Positions 16,885-29,775 of a stretch of DNA of 64,000 nt are shown piece by piece. The translations under genes were made by a program, and so were the position numbers. Under the pieces are notes generated by a model. It was not told the origin of the DNA and ran no database searches. It saw only the letters and a list, made by a program, of their open reading frames with translations. Position 1 is the first letter of the stretch, and every line of letters starts with the position of its first letter. The stretch comes from Plantibacter elymi (nom. nud.). Lineage in GTDB: Bacteria > Actinomycetota > Actinomycetes > Actinomycetales > Microbacteriaceae. The stretch spans positions 248,001 through 312,000 of the forward strand of contig NZ_FXWJ01000004.1 in assembly GCF_900177795.1 (NCBI RefSeq), read 5' to 3'.

Positions 16885-17880
16885 ATGCCCGAGCAACTCC
16901 CCCACGCCCGTCACGCCGACGCCCGTTCCCCGTTCAGGCGGCTCTCCTCCCGCTACCGCGCCCTCCCCCTGCGCGGGCGACGCGTGGTCGCCGGTACCGC
17001 TGCCGGAGCCGCCCTGCTCCTCGCCACCGCGGTCATCACCCCGATCGCGCTGCAACAGTCCGACACGACCGGCTCCGCTCCGGCCGTGCAAGCGGTGGAG
17101 GAGACGAGGTCCACGGTCCCGGCCTCGACGGTCAACGCCACGGCGGTCACCGCGATCTCCGCCACGACCGGATCCGTCGTCGGTGGCAGCACCCTCACCG
17201 TGAGCGGTGTCGACGTCGACGGCGTGACCCGCGTCGTGTTCGGTGAGCAGGAAGCCCGGATCCTGTCGGCGACGAGCACCGAGGTGACCGTCGCCGTGCC
17301 GGCAGCCTCCGGCTTCTCCCCCGCCGACGTCGGCATCGCCGTCTACGCGGACGAACTCCGGGTCGACGGCGACGCGTTGAGCTACAGCTACGACATCACG
17401 AGCCCCGTCGACGCGCAGATGGCCTACGTGTTCACGCACTGGGACGACTACAACCTGGCTGAATACGGCTCGCTGGTCGACACCGACTGCGCGAACTTCG
17501 CCAGCCAGAGTCTGCTGGAACGCGGGTGGACGATGGACGAGGACTGGTGGGCCGAAGGGACCGGCGACGACTTCGACTTCTCGAAGGCCTGGGTCAGCTC
17601 GACGTTCTTCATGAACTACGTCGAGGAGCATCCAGAGCTCGCCACCGCCCTGGACGACACCCAGCGCGACCAGGTCAAGGTCGGCGACATCGTGCAGTTC
17701 GACTGGGACAACAGCGGCGACCGCGACCACACGGGCATCGTCTCCAAGGTCGAGACCACGGACGCCGGCACCCAGGTGTACTACGCGGGGCACACCGACG
17801 ACACCGACTACCGCACCGTCGACGAGGCGATCACCGTCATCCACCCCGGCGCCTCCGTGTACTACTGGAGCATCGCCTAG
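16885..17880 (+). CDS. Secreted amidase-domain protein with IPT/TIG-like domain
   Basis: A 331-residue protein. Residues 33-55 form a signal anchor (VVAGTAAGAALLLATAVITP) after an Arg-rich start. Residues about 90-170 look like an immunoglobulin-like IPT/TIG domain (ISATTGSVVGGSTLTVSG). The C-terminal part matches the putative amidase domain family (PF12671-like): a Cys in TDCANFASQSLLERGW, GDIVQFDWD, and a His in RDHTGIVSKV, with YYAGHTDD following. Cys and His would form a papain-like active site. The protein probably acts on peptide or amide bonds in the cell wall or outside the cell. GGAAAGG precedes the ATG by five bases. The upstream 261 bp separate it from a divergent membrane protein gene. 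Confidence 0.8.
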   Translation: MPEQLPHARHADARSPFRRLSSRYRALPLRGRRVVAGTAAGAALLLATAVITPIALQQSDTTGSAPAVQAVEETRSTVPASTVNATAVTAISATTGSVVGGSTLTVSGVDVDGVTRVVFGEQEARILSATSTEVTVAVPAASGFSPADVGIAVYADELRVDGDALSYSYDITSPVDAQMAYVFTHWDDYNLAEYGSLVDTDCANFASQSLLERGWTMDEDWWAEGTGDDFDFSKAWVSSTFFMNYVEEHPELATALDDTQRDQVKVGDIVQFDWDNSGDRDHTGIVSKVETTDAGTQVYYAGHTDDTDYRTVDEAITVIHPGASVYYWSIA

Positions 17881-17895
17881 CCGCCACCCTCCGAC

Positions 17896-17965
17896 CCGTT
17901 CTCAGGAGTCCGGCGGCGTTTCCGGCCCGTGGTTGCGCGGCGCGCCGTGCATTTCCTGAGAACGG
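17896..17965. terminator. Inverted repeat between convergent genes, probable bidirectional terminator
   Basis: CCGTTCTCAGGA (17896-17907) is exactly complementary to 17954-17965. The 46 bases between them are GC-rich and could fold further. The element sits between the stop codons of two converging genes. There is no T-tract, so it may act as a 3'-end stabiliser rather than a classic terminator. Confidence 0.5.
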
Positions 17966-17976
17966 TCACCCGGCCG

Positions 17977-18747
17977 TCAGGCGGGGAAGAGCGTCGAGAC
18001 GATCGCCTGCGTCCAGCCGCTGATGGTCGTGTTCGACCAGCTCGTGGCGATCCAGGTACCGTCGCGCACGAAGTGACGTTCGCCGTACGTACCGGCGTCC
18101 TCCGAGACCTCGGTGAAGCACATCGTTCCGCCGGTCTCCTCGGAGCAGGTGAAGCCTGCCTCGTTCATCCGCGCGATCACCGACGCCTGGGTCGCGGCGT
18201 CGATGGAGAGGACGTTGGTGGTGATGCCGACGTCGCCGCCCCCGCTCGCCTTCACCAGGGCACAGTTCAGACGGTCGGTGTTCGAGGAGATCACGGCCAC
18301 CAGTGCGCTGTCGTTCGAACCGAAGAAGTCGGTGGCGAGTTCCGGCAGTGACCATTCCGGATTGAGCGCCAGGAAGCCGTCCGCGGTCAGTGACTCGATG
18401 TAGCCGGCGGGGAAGAGCTGCGTGCATTCGGTCGGACGCACCGGTGCAGCAGGGGTCTCGGCGGCGTCCGTCGTGGTCGGAGCAGGAGTGGAGCCCGCGG
18501 TCGCTGTCGCGCTCGGCGTGCGGGTCGAGTCGGCGGCGGGGGTGCCGCCCGGGCCGACGACCAGGAGCCCGATGACGACGATGAGCGCGATCGCCAGCAC
18601 GCCGGCGAGCACGCTCAAGCCGATCACGACGGGATTGCGCTTCCCCTTGGGTGCCGGAGCACCGGAGCGGACGTCTGGCTGCACCGGCGTCGCGTCCGGC
18701 TCCAGCGGCTGGAACTGGCCGGTGGGCTGCTCGGGCTGATCACTCAT
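17977..18747 (-). CDS. Membrane-anchored protein with extracytoplasmic domain
   Basis: A 256-residue protein: a Pro/Gln-rich cytosolic start of about 38 residues, one membrane helix (NPVVIGLSVLAGVLAIALIV, near 38-65), a Thr/Ala/Pro-rich spacer to about 105, then a domain of about 150 residues with four Cys (ECTQLF, RLNCAL, GFTCSEE, GTMCFTE) that may form two disulphides outside the cell. It resembles uncharacterised actinobacterial surface proteins. The ATG at 18747 is preceded by CATGCT at 6 bases, which could be the -10 of a leaderless transcript. The function is unknown. Confidence 0.75.
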   Translation of the reverse strand: MSDQPEQPTGQFQPLEPDATPVQPDVRSGAPAPKGKRNPVVIGLSVLAGVLAIALIVVIGLLVVGPGGTPAADSTRTPSATATAGSTPAPTTTDAAETPAAPVRPTECTQLFPAGYIESLTADGFLALNPEWSLPELATDFFGSNDSALVAVISSNTDRLNCALVKASGGGDVGITTNVLSIDAATQASVIARMNEAGFTCSEETGGTMCFTEVSEDAGTYGERHFVRDGTWIATSWSNTTISGWTQAIVSTLFPA

Positions 18748-18801
18748 CGGACCAGCATGTCGTGCGGAGACCCGCCACACAACTCACCGGTGCTCGAACG
18801 A

Positions 18802-18846
18802 CGGAGGGCCCGTCCCGATCGAGAAACGATCGGGACGGGCCCTCCG
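18802..18846 (-). terminator. Strong hairpin terminator of the rpoBC operon
   Basis: A perfect 20-bp stem with a five-base loop (AGAAA or its complement) lies 17 bp past the rpoC stop. Its length and stability make it the clearest terminator in the window. No T-tract follows, as is common in actinobacteria. It also protects rpoBC from the gene at 17977-18747. Confidence 0.88.
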
Positions 18847-18862
18847 GGTGAGTCGTTCAGCC

Positions 18863-22744
<3,882 letters not shown>

Positions 22745-22789
22745 TGTATCTCCTATGAAAGGTTTCGTCAGTCTCTACAGTGGTCAGGC

Positions 22790-25700
22790 TTAGATCTCGT
22801 CGATGGACGACGACTCGAACCTGGAGGAAATGTTGATCCCGAGCTCCTCGGCGGCGCGGAACGCGTCGTCGTCGGTGTCGCGCAGGCTCACCGCGGTGCC
22901 GTCGGCCGAGAGGACCTCGACGTTCAAGCACAGCGACTGCATTTCCTTGATGAGCACCTTGAAGCTCTCGGGGATACCCGGCTCCTGGATGTTCTCGCCC
23001 TTGACGATGGCCTCGTACACCTTGACGCGGCCGAGGATGTCGTCGGACTTGATGGTCAGGAGCTCCTGGAGCGCGTATGCGGCTCCATAGGCCTCGAGGG
23101 CCCAGACCTCCATCTCACCGAAGCGCTGTCCACCGAACTGAGCCTTACCACCGAGCGGCTGCTGCGTGATCATCGAGTACGGACCCGTCGAACGCGCGTG
23201 GATCTTGTCGTCCACGAGGTGGTGCAGCTTGAGGATGTACATGTAGCCGACCGAGACCGGTGCCGGGAACGGCTCGCCGGAGCGGCCGTCGAACAGACGG
23301 GCCTTTCCGGAGGAACCGATGAGACGGTCGCCGTCGCGGGTGACGTTGGTCGAGTCGAGCAGACCGGCGATCTCCTCCTCGGAAGCGCCGTCGAACACCG
23401 GGGTCGCGACCTTGGTGTTCGGCTCGGCCGAGTGCGCGGCAGCCGGGAGCTTCTTGGCCCAGCTGGGCTTGCCCTCGACGTTCCAGCCCTGCTTCGCGAT
23501 CCACCCCAGGTGGATCTCGAGGACCTGACCGAAGTTCATTCGACCGGGGATACCGAGCGGGTTGAGGATGACGTCGACCGGCGTGCCGTCCTCGAGGAAC
23601 GGCATGTCCTCGACGGGCAGGATCTTCGCGATGACACCCTTGTTGCCGTGACGGCCGGCGAGCTTGTCGCCCTCGGTGATCTTGCGCTTCTGGGCGATGT
23701 AGACGACCACACGCTGGTTGACGCCCGAGCCGAGCTCGTCGTCGCCGTCCTGTGCGTCGAACACCTTGACGGCGATGATCGTGCCGGCTTCACCGTGGGG
23801 AACCTTCAGCGAGGTGTCGCGGACTTCGCGGCTCTTCTCGTTGAAGATGGCGCGGAGCAGGCGCTCCTCGGCGGAGAGCTCGGTCTCACCCTTCGGCGTG
23901 ACCTTGCCGACGAGGATGTCGCCGGGGCGGACCTCGGCACCGATGCGGATGATGCCGCGCTCGTCGAGGTCCTTGAGCAGCTCCGGGCTGACGTTCGGGA
24001 GATCACGGGTGATCTCCTCCTTGCCGAGCTTGGTGTCGCGGGCGTCGACCTCGTACTCCTCGATGTGGATCGAGGAGAGGACGTCGTCCTTCACCAGGTT
24101 CTGGCTGAGGATGATCGCGTCCTCGAAGTTGTGACCCTCCCACGTCATGAAGGCGACGAGGAGGTTCTTGCCGAGCGCGAGCTCGCCGTTCTCCGTGGCG
24201 GGACCGTCGGCGATGACCTCGCCGGCCTCGATGCGTGCACCTTCGGAGACGATGACGCGGTTGTTGTAGCTCGTGCCCTGGTTGGAGCGGTCGAACTTGC
24301 GCAGGTAGTAGGTCTGCGTGCCACCCTCGTCGAGCTGGATGGTGACGGACTCGGCCGACACCTCCTGGACGACGCCGGCCTTGTCGGCGGTGACGACGTC
24401 ACCCGCGTCGATGGCTGCGTAGCCCTCCATACCGGTGCCGACGAGCGGCGAGTCCGACATGAGGAGCGGGACGGCCTGACGCTGCATGTTGGCACCCATG
24501 AGTGCGCGGTTCGCGTCGTCGTGCTCGAGGAACGGGATGAGGGAGGTCGCGACCGACACCATCTGGCGCGGGGAGACGTCCATGTAGCCGATCTCCTCGG
24601 ACGGGATGAGGTCGACCTCGCCGCCCTTCTTCCGGGCGAGGACGCGGTCCTCCTGGAAGTGGCCGTCGCTCTTCAGCGGAGCGTTGGCCTGCGCGACGAT
24701 GTAGTTGTCCTCTTCCATCGCGGTCAGGTAGTCGATGTCCTCGGTGACCCGGCCGTCGACGACGCGACGGTACGGGGTCTCGATGAAACCGAACGAGTTG
24801 ATGCGCGCGAACGATGCGAGCGAACCGATGAGGCCGATGTTCGGGCCTTCCGGGGTCTCGATCGGGCACATGCGGCCGTAGTGCGACGGGTGGACGTCTC
24901 GCACCTCGACGCCTGCACGCTCACGCGACAGACCACCGGGGCCGAGCGCCGAGAGGCGACGCTTGTGGGTCAGACCCGCGAGCGGGTTGTTCTGGTCCAT
25001 GAACTGCGACAGCTGCGAGGTCCCGAAGAACTCCTTGATCGCGGCGACGACGGGGCGCACGTTGATCAGGGTCTGCGGCGTGATGGCCTCGATGTCCTGC
25101 GTGGTCATGCGCTCGCGGACGACGCGCTCCATGCGGGACAGACCGGTGCGGACCTGGTTCTGGATGAGCTCGCCGACGGCGCGGATGCGACGGTTGCCGA
25201 AGTTGTCGATGTCGTCAGTGTCGAGACGGAGGTCGACGGGCTTGCCGTTGCGGACACCCGGGAGGGTGGCCGTGCCGCGGTGCAGGGCGACGAGGTACTT
25301 GATCGTGGCGACGATGTCGTCGGTCGTCAGGACGGAGTCGCTGAGCGGCTTGTCGAGACCGAGCTTGTTGTTGATCTTGTACCGGCCGACCTTCGCGAGG
25401 TCGTAGCGCTTCGAGTTGAAGTAGAAGTTGTCGAGGAGCGCACGCGCGGCCTCGGCAGCGACCTGCTCGCCCGGACGGAGCTTGCGGTAGATGTCGCGGA
25501 GCGCGTCCTCCTTGGTGAGGATCGTGTCCTTCTCGAGGGTGAGCTCGATGGACTCGTAGCCCTTGAACTCCTCGAGGATCTCCTCGCTCGTCATGCCGAG
25601 CGCCTTGAGGAACACGGTGACGGACTGCTTGCGCTTGCGGTCGATGCGGACGCCGACCTGGTCGCGCTTGTCGATCTCGAACTCGAGCCAGGCACCGCGG

Positions 25701-26281
25701 CTCGGGATGACGCGAGCGGAGAAGATGTCCTTGTCGGAGGTCTTCTCCTGAGCCGACTCGAAGTACACGCCCGGGCTGCGGACGAGCTGGGAGACGACGA
25801 CACGCTCGGTGCCGTTGATGATGAAGGTACCGCGCTCGGTCATGAGCGGGAAGTCACCCATGAAGACCGTCTGCGTCTTGATCTCACCGGTGAGGTGGTT
25901 CATGAACTCGGCCTCGACGTAGAGCGGGGCCGCGTACGTCTTGCCGCGTTCCTTGCACTCGTCGATGGAGTACTTCTCGGGCTCGAGGTACGGGTTGGCG
26001 AAGGAGAGCTGCATCGTCTCGCCGAGGTCCTCGATGGGCGAGATCTCCTCGAAGATCTCGTCGAGGCCGCTCTTCGTGGGCAGGTCCTGTCGGCCGGCCT
26101 GGGTGGCTTCTTCGACGCGTGCCTTCCACACGTCGTTGCCGACCAGCCAGTCGAAGCTCTCGGTCTGCAGAGCCAGGAGGTCTGGAACCGTGAGCGTGTC
26201 GGTGATCTTCGCGAACGAGAGGCGGGATGCTCCGCGGCCGTTCTTGGGTGAGTTGGTGGTTGCGTTGCGCGCAGCAGCCAA
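22790..26281 (-). CDS. rpoB: DNA-directed RNA polymerase subunit beta
   Basis: A 1163-residue RNA polymerase beta subunit. The rifampicin-binding cluster reads [17 protein letters not shown] then [20 protein letters not shown] near residues 418-450. It has Asp, His and Ser at the positions equivalent to 516, 526 and 531 of Escherichia coli, so no classical resistance change is present. Downstream conserved motifs include [17 protein letters not shown] and [20 protein letters not shown]. The start is TTG at 26281 with GGAGG eight bases upstream. A recognisable promoter lies about 150 bases upstream, so the mRNA leader is long. Confidence 0.99.
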   Translation of the reverse strand: MAAARNATTNSPKNGRGASRLSFAKITDTLTVPDLLALQTESFDWLVGNDVWKARVEEATQAGRQDLPTKSGLDEIFEEISPIEDLGETMQLSFANPYLEPEKYSIDECKERGKTYAAPLYVEAEFMNHLTGEIKTQTVFMGDFPLMTERGTFIINGTERVVVSQLVRSPGVYFESAQEKTSDKDIFSARVIPSRGAWLEFEIDKRDQVGVRIDRKRKQSVTVFLKALGMTSEEILEEFKGYESIELTLEKDTILTKEDALRDIYRKLRPGEQVAAEAARALLDNFYFNSKRYDLAKVGRYKINNKLGLDKPLSDSVLTTDDIVATIKYLVALHRGTATLPGVRNGKPVDLRLDTDDIDNFGNRRIRAVGELIQNQVRTGLSRMERVVRERMTTQDIEAITPQTLINVRPVVAAIKEFFGTSQLSQFMDQNNPLAGLTHKRRLSALGPGGLSRERAGVEVRDVHPSHYGRMCPIETPEGPNIGLIGSLASFARINSFGFIETPYRRVVDGRVTEDIDYLTAMEEDNYIVAQANAPLKSDGHFQEDRVLARKKGGEVDLIPSEEIGYMDVSPRQMVSVATSLIPFLEHDDANRALMGANMQRQAVPLLMSDSPLVGTGMEGYAAIDAGDVVTADKAGVVQEVSAESVTIQLDEGGTQTYYLRKFDRSNQGTSYNNRVIVSEGARIEAGEVIADGPATENGELALGKNLLVAFMTWEGHNFEDAIILSQNLVKDDVLSSIHIEEYEVDARDTKLGKEEITRDLPNVSPELLKDLDERGIIRIGAEVRPGDILVGKVTPKGETELSAEERLLRAIFNEKSREVRDTSLKVPHGEAGTIIAVKVFDAQDGDDELGSGVNQRVVVYIAQKRKITEGDKLAGRHGNKGVIAKILPVEDMPFLEDGTPVDVILNPLGIPGRMNFGQVLEIHLGWIAKQGWNVEGKPSWAKKLPAAAHSAEPNTKVATPVFDGASEEEIAGLLDSTNVTRDGDRLIGSSGKARLFDGRSGEPFPAPVSVGYMYILKLHHLVDDKIHARSTGPYSMITQQPLGGKAQFGGQRFGEMEVWALEAYGAAYALQELLTIKSDDILGRVKVYEAIVKGENIQEPGIPESFKVLIKEMQSLCLNVEVLSADGTAVSLRDTDDDAFRAAEELGINISSRFESSSIDEI

Positions 26282-26315
26282 GGGGATAACCTCCGGAGGC
26301 CTGTTGGGGGCCGAG

Positions 26316-26402
26316 TTACTGGTCGTCAGTGGAGTTACTCACCAGAAAGAGAACATGTGGCGGGTTGGACCCGCACACCAGCCGACCGCAATATGAAGGC
26401 AT
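26316..26402 (-). promoter_or_regulatory. rpoB mRNA leader with hairpin and a possible 28-codon leader frame
   Basis: Between the promoter and rpoB, the hairpin GCGGGT-CCA-ACCCGC occupies the minus strand opposite 26360-26374. A short frame ATG...TAA (26402 to 26316, 28 codons, beginning MPSYCGRLVCG) covers it. No ribosome binding site precedes the ATG, so translation is doubtful. Confidence 0.3.
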
Positions 26403-26427
26403 AGAGATTCTGGGAGCGCAAAGAACA

Positions 26428-26456
26428 ACTATATGCCGGAATCTTCGGCGTGTCTA
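26428..26456 (-). promoter_or_regulatory. Promoter of rpoBC
   Basis: On the minus strand, TAGACA (26451-26456) and TATAGT (26428-26433) are separated by exactly 17 bases. Each hexamer has one mismatch to the housekeeping sigma consensus. Transcription would start near 26421, giving a leader of about 140 bases before the TTG of rpoB. Confidence 0.75.
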
Positions 26457-26518
26457 CTCTTTCCTTGACGAGTTTTCGACTTTCCGGTATAACCGCCGCG
26501 TCGCCCCCGGTGTCCCCG

Positions 26519-27388
26519 TCACCCCGTGCTGAACCGCAGGCGCTGACCGGGCCGGAGTTGCGCGAGGAGGTCGCGGTCCGCGGCACGCACGACCGCGATG
26601 ACCGGATACCCGCCGGTGACGGGGTGGTCGGCCGCCAGGATCGTCGGCCGACCGCTCGGCGGCACCTGGACCGCCCCGGCGACCATGCCCTCACTCGGCA
26701 GTTCGCGACCGGGGTCGAGTCGCTCGAGCGGCGTCCCGTCGAGGCGCATCCCGATGCGATCGGTGTCGGCCGTCACACCCCACGACTGTTCGACGAGACG
26801 CTGCAGGGAGGCGGCGTCGAACCAGTCCCGGCGGGGTCCGGGCGAGACCCGTACGAGCCGCTCCCCGTCGTCGGGCCGCGTCCACGGGGCGATGTCGAGC
26901 GGAGGGATGCGGCGGCGCGGGGTGGGGAGGACGACGAGTCGATCGCCGCCGACGACCGGTGCCGGGCCGAGGCCGGACAGGGTGTCGGTCGACCGCGAGC
27001 CGAGGAGCTGCGGTCCGTCGAACCCGCCGCGGACGGCGAGGACGTACCGGAGTCCGTGGGTCGCCGCGCCGAGTTCGAGCCGGGAACCGGCCGCCACGCG
27101 GACGGCGCGGTGTCCGTCGACCGGTCGGCCGTCGACGGTGATCGCACCCCACGCGCCGGTCACGGCGATCCAGAGGTCGACGTCGGGGACGGCCACGAAC
27201 GGGCCCAGGACGACCTCGAGCGCCGCACGGCCCTCCGGGTTGCCGACGAGGCGGTTGGCGAGGCGCAGGGCGCCGCGATCGAGCGCACCGGACGGGCTGA
27301 CCCCGAGCGCCGCGGCGCCCGGTCGACCCAGGTCCTGCACGGTGGTCGCCGGTCCGGCCACCTCCACGAGCAGGGTCCCGCCCATCAT
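26519..27388 (-). CDS. pxpC: 5-oxoprolinase subunit C (biotin-dependent carboxyltransferase-like, KipA family)
   Basis: A 289-residue protein with the family signature near the start (EVAGPATTVQDLGRPG, then GVSPSGALDRGALRLANRLVGN). Near the end the motif ILAADHPVTGGYPVIAVV fits KipA/PxpC. With PxpA and PxpB it forms the ATP-dependent enzyme that opens 5-oxoproline (pyroglutamate) to glutamate, clearing a spontaneous product of glutamine and glutathione metabolism. The ATG at 27388 overlaps the pxpB stop (ATGA). It is the last gene of pxpABC, and its stop lies 62 bp before the rpoB promoter on the same strand. Confidence 0.93.
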   Translation of the reverse strand: MMGGTLLVEVAGPATTVQDLGRPGAAALGVSPSGALDRGALRLANRLVGNPEGRAALEVVLGPFVAVPDVDLWIAVTGAWGAITVDGRPVDGHRAVRVAAGSRLELGAATHGLRYVLAVRGGFDGPQLLGSRSTDTLSGLGPAPVVGGDRLVVLPTPRRRIPPLDIAPWTRPDDGERLVRVSPGPRRDWFDAASLQRLVEQSWGVTADTDRIGMRLDGTPLERLDPGRELPSEGMVAGAVQVPPSGRPTILAADHPVTGGYPVIAVVRAADRDLLAQLRPGQRLRFSTG

Positions 27389-28077
27389 GCGGGGACCTGC
27401 ACGAAGCGGACCCGACCGCCGGGGACGAGGAGGCCTGGTGGATCCGCTGCATCGTCCCACAGCACGGCGTCCGTCGTCCCGATGATGCGCCACCCGCCCG
27501 GGGAGGCTCGCGGGTAGACGCCGCTGAACGTCCCGGCGAGCGCCACCGAACCGGAGGGGACGGTCGTCCGCGGCACGCTCAGACGCGGGATCTCGAGCGG
27601 CGGGCCGATCGTCTCGTCCTCCCGCTCCGGCACGAGGTAGGCGAACCCCGGCGCGAAGCCGCTGAAGGCGACGGTCCACAGGCGACCGGTGTGCCAGGCG
27701 ATGAGACCGTCGGCGTCCATGCCGAGCAGCGCCGCGGTCTCAGCGAGGTCCTGGCCGTCGTAGCGGACCTGGATGACGGTGTCCGACCGTCTCCCCGCCT
27801 CGTCGACAGCGCCGGTCGAGCCTCCCACGCCGGGTGCGAGCGCCCGTTCCGCGGTCGCGAGCAGCCAGGCCCCCACCGCGGCGAGCGCCGGGCCCCGTGC
27901 GTCCGTCACGGCGAGCACGGTCCGGGCGGCCGGGACGAGGTCGACCAACCCCGCCGGGCGTGAGGCGGCGAGCGCCCGGTGCACGAGCAGGACGTCCTCG
28001 AGCAATGCGAGTTCGAGGAGTACGGCCTCCTCCCCCATCGCTCGGAGCACGGGTCCGGTCGAGGTGTCCGCGGTCAC
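27385..28077 (-). CDS. pxpB: 5-oxoprolinase subunit B (KipI family)
   Basis: About 230 residues. Family motifs are GFAPGFAYL and GTFSGVYPRASPGGWRIIG in the second half, which match KipI/PxpB allophanate hydrolase subunit-1-like proteins. In Bacillus the homologue KipI also inhibits a sporulation kinase, but next to pxpA and pxpC the metabolic role in 5-oxoproline cleavage is the safer call. Two GTG codons (28080, 28077) can start it; 28077 overlaps the pxpA stop as GTGA and is chosen. The pxpC start overlaps its own stop. Confidence 0.92.
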   Translation of the reverse strand: MTADTSTGPVLRAMGEEAVLLELALLEDVLLVHRALAASRPAGLVDLVPAARTVLAVTDARGPALAAVGAWLLATAERALAPGVGGSTGAVDEAGRRSDTVIQVRYDGQDLAETAALLGMDADGLIAWHTGRLWTVAFSGFAPGFAYLVPEREDETIGPPLEIPRLSVPRTTVPSGSVALAGTFSGVYPRASPGGWRIIGTTDAVLWDDAADPPGLLVPGGRVRFVQVPA

Positions 28078-28862
28078 CACGGCGCGACCAGTTCGACGCC
28101 GGCGTCCAGCAGGGCGGCCCTGACCGCCGTGGCGAGCGACACGGCCCCCGGGGTGTCGCCGTGCACGCAGAGCGAGACCGCGTCGAGTTCGAAGTCTGGA
28201 CCGTCGACGCTGGTGATGCGTCGGTCGAGGACGAGGGAGACGGCCCGGCGGGCGGCGGCCGTCTCATCGGTCAGCAGCGCCCCGGGCGCGTCGCGCGGGA
28301 CGAGCGAACCGTCGGAGCGGTAGCCGCGGTCGACGAAGGCCTCAGCGACGAAGCGGAGTCCGGCGGCGAGGGTCTCCTGTTCGATCACGGAGCCGGGTAT
28401 CCCGAGCACGGGAAGTGGTCGCCCGAGCTCCTCGGAGGCCGCGACCACCGCGCGCACGACGGCCCGCGCCTGCACCCGGTCGTGCGCGATCCGGTTGTAG
28501 AGGGCACCGTGCGGCTTCACGTAGGCGAGCCCCACGCCGGTCCCGTCGGCCTCGCGGACCTCGTCGACCGCACGCTGCAGGGCGCGGAGCTGCTCCAGGA
28601 CCTCGGCCTCGAGCACCTCGGCCGGTACGTCCTGGTCGCGTCGCCCGAACCCCGCCTCATCCCGGTAGGACGGGTGGGCGCCGAGCGACACCCCGTGGGC
28701 CGTCGAGCGGCGGACGGCATCGCACATGGACGCGTCGTCCCCGGCGTGGAAGCCGCAAGCGATGTTCGCGCTCGTGATCAGGGCGAACATGGCGTCGTCG
28801 TCAGCGGTCGGCACACCACGCCAGACCTCGCCGAGGTCGCTGTTGAGGTCCACCTGCGCCAC
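28074..28862 (-). CDS. pxpA: 5-oxoprolinase subunit A (LamB/YcsF family)
   Basis: A 262-residue protein with the unmistakable start MAQVDLNSDLGEVW, then ANIACGFHAGDD and LGAHPSYRDEAGFGRR. Further on are YVKPHGALYN and LCVHGDTPGAV. The conserved Asp, His and Lys residues form the active site of this family. The GTG start at 28862 has AAGGGG upstream. It is the first gene of pxpABC and is divergent, across 56 bp, from the spermidine-synthase-like gene. The tiny divergent spacer holds both promoters. Confidence 0.94.
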   Translation of the reverse strand: MAQVDLNSDLGEVWRGVPTADDDAMFALITSANIACGFHAGDDASMCDAVRRSTAHGVSLGAHPSYRDEAGFGRRDQDVPAEVLEAEVLEQLRALQRAVDEVREADGTGVGLAYVKPHGALYNRIAHDRVQARAVVRAVVAASEELGRPLPVLGIPGSVIEQETLAAGLRFVAEAFVDRGYRSDGSLVPRDAPGALLTDETAAARRAVSLVLDRRITSVDGPDFELDAVSLCVHGDTPGAVSLATAVRAALLDAGVELVAPW

Positions 28863-28906
28863 GGCCGCACCCCTTCCGCTCCGCCTCCCGCCACTGCGGG
28901 AAAGTC

Positions 28907-28912
28907 TAGGGT
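28907..28912 (+). promoter_or_regulatory. -10 element of a leaderless transcript
   Basis: TAGGGT ends six bases before the ATG at 28919, so transcription would start at or next to the start codon. No ribosome binding site is needed or seen. Confidence 0.55.
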
Positions 28913-28918
28913 GGGGGT

Positions 28919-29773
28919 ATGGACGAGGCACAGGTACGACTCGGCGTCAGCGGATACCTGGCCAGGATCGAGGCCGACCGCTTCGTGCCGGGCACCTATC
29001 AGCTGGTGGTCGACGGCACGCCGCAGTCGCACGTCAACCTCGATCAGCCCGAGGAGCTCTTCTTCGAGTACATCCAGCGGATCGGTCACATCATCGACGA
29101 GATCGCGGACCCCGGTCAGCCGATCACGGCGGTCCACCTCGGTGCCGGCGCGCTCACCCTCCCCCGCTACGTGGAGGCGACGAGGCCGGGCTCGCGGCAG
29201 CAGGTCGTCGAACTCGAGCGCGAACTCATCGATCTCGTGCGCGAGCACCTCCCCTGGTCGAAGCGCGCCCAGATCCGCGTCCGCTACGGCGACGCCCGCG
29301 AGATCGTCGCGAAGCTGCCGCCAGGCCTCCGCGGCACCGTCGACCTCGTCGTCGTCGACATCTTCAGCGGCGCCAACACGCCCGCCCATGTCACGAGCAC
29401 GGAGTTCTACGCCTCGGCGGTCGAGCTGCTGTCGCCGACCGGCGTCATCGTCGTGAACGTCGCCGACGGCCGCGGACTCGCGTTCGCCCGCGGACAGGCC
29501 GCGACGCTCGCCGACTCCGTGTCGCACGTCGCCGCCCTCGCGGAGACGCAGATCCTCAAGGGCCGCCGCTTCGGCAACGTCGTCCTCGTCGGCTCGAACA
29601 CCGCCCTCCCGCTCGACTTCCTACCGAGGCTCCTCGCGGCCGGACCCCACCCCGCCAAGGCGGTGGCGGGCGCCGAGCTGCGCGCCTTCATCGCGGGGGC
29701 TCAGGTCGTGACCGACACGACCGCCGTCCCCTCCCCGAACCCGGCCCAGGGCATCTTCCAGACGAAGGGCTGA
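28919..29773 (+). CDS. Spermidine synthase-like methyltransferase-fold protein
   Basis: A 284-residue Rossmann-fold protein of the spermine/spermidine synthase family. It has the nucleotide-binding loop VHLGAGALTLPRYV near residue 75, the acidic strand end QQVVELERELIDL, RYGDAREIV and the active-site-like VVVDIFSGANTPAH near 142. The aspartates needed for aminopropyl transfer are only partly recognisable. Many actinobacterial members of this group have unknown substrates, so true polyamine synthesis is not assured. The stop is two bases before the ATG of the sugar dehydrogenase gene, so the two are co-transcribed. Confidence 0.82.
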   Translation: MDEAQVRLGVSGYLARIEADRFVPGTYQLVVDGTPQSHVNLDQPEELFFEYIQRIGHIIDEIADPGQPITAVHLGAGALTLPRYVEATRPGSRQQVVELERELIDLVREHLPWSKRAQIRVRYGDAREIVAKLPPGLRGTVDLVVVDIFSGANTPAHVTSTEFYASAVELLSPTGVIVVNVADGRGLAFARGQAATLADSVSHVAALAETQILKGRRFGNVVLVGSNTALPLDFLPRLLAAGPHPAKAVAGAELRAFIAGAQVVTDTTAVPSPNPAQGIFQTKG

Positions 29774-29775
29774 CC

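Noticed and set aside
25000-25060. Rifampicin resistance mutation in rpoB
   Set aside because: The cluster has the normal Asp, His and Ser residues.
28726-29775. Upstream extension of the sugar dehydrogenase frame
   Set aside because: It overlaps the whole spermidine-synthase-like gene in another frame. The ATG at 29776 precedes a clean lipoprotein signal.
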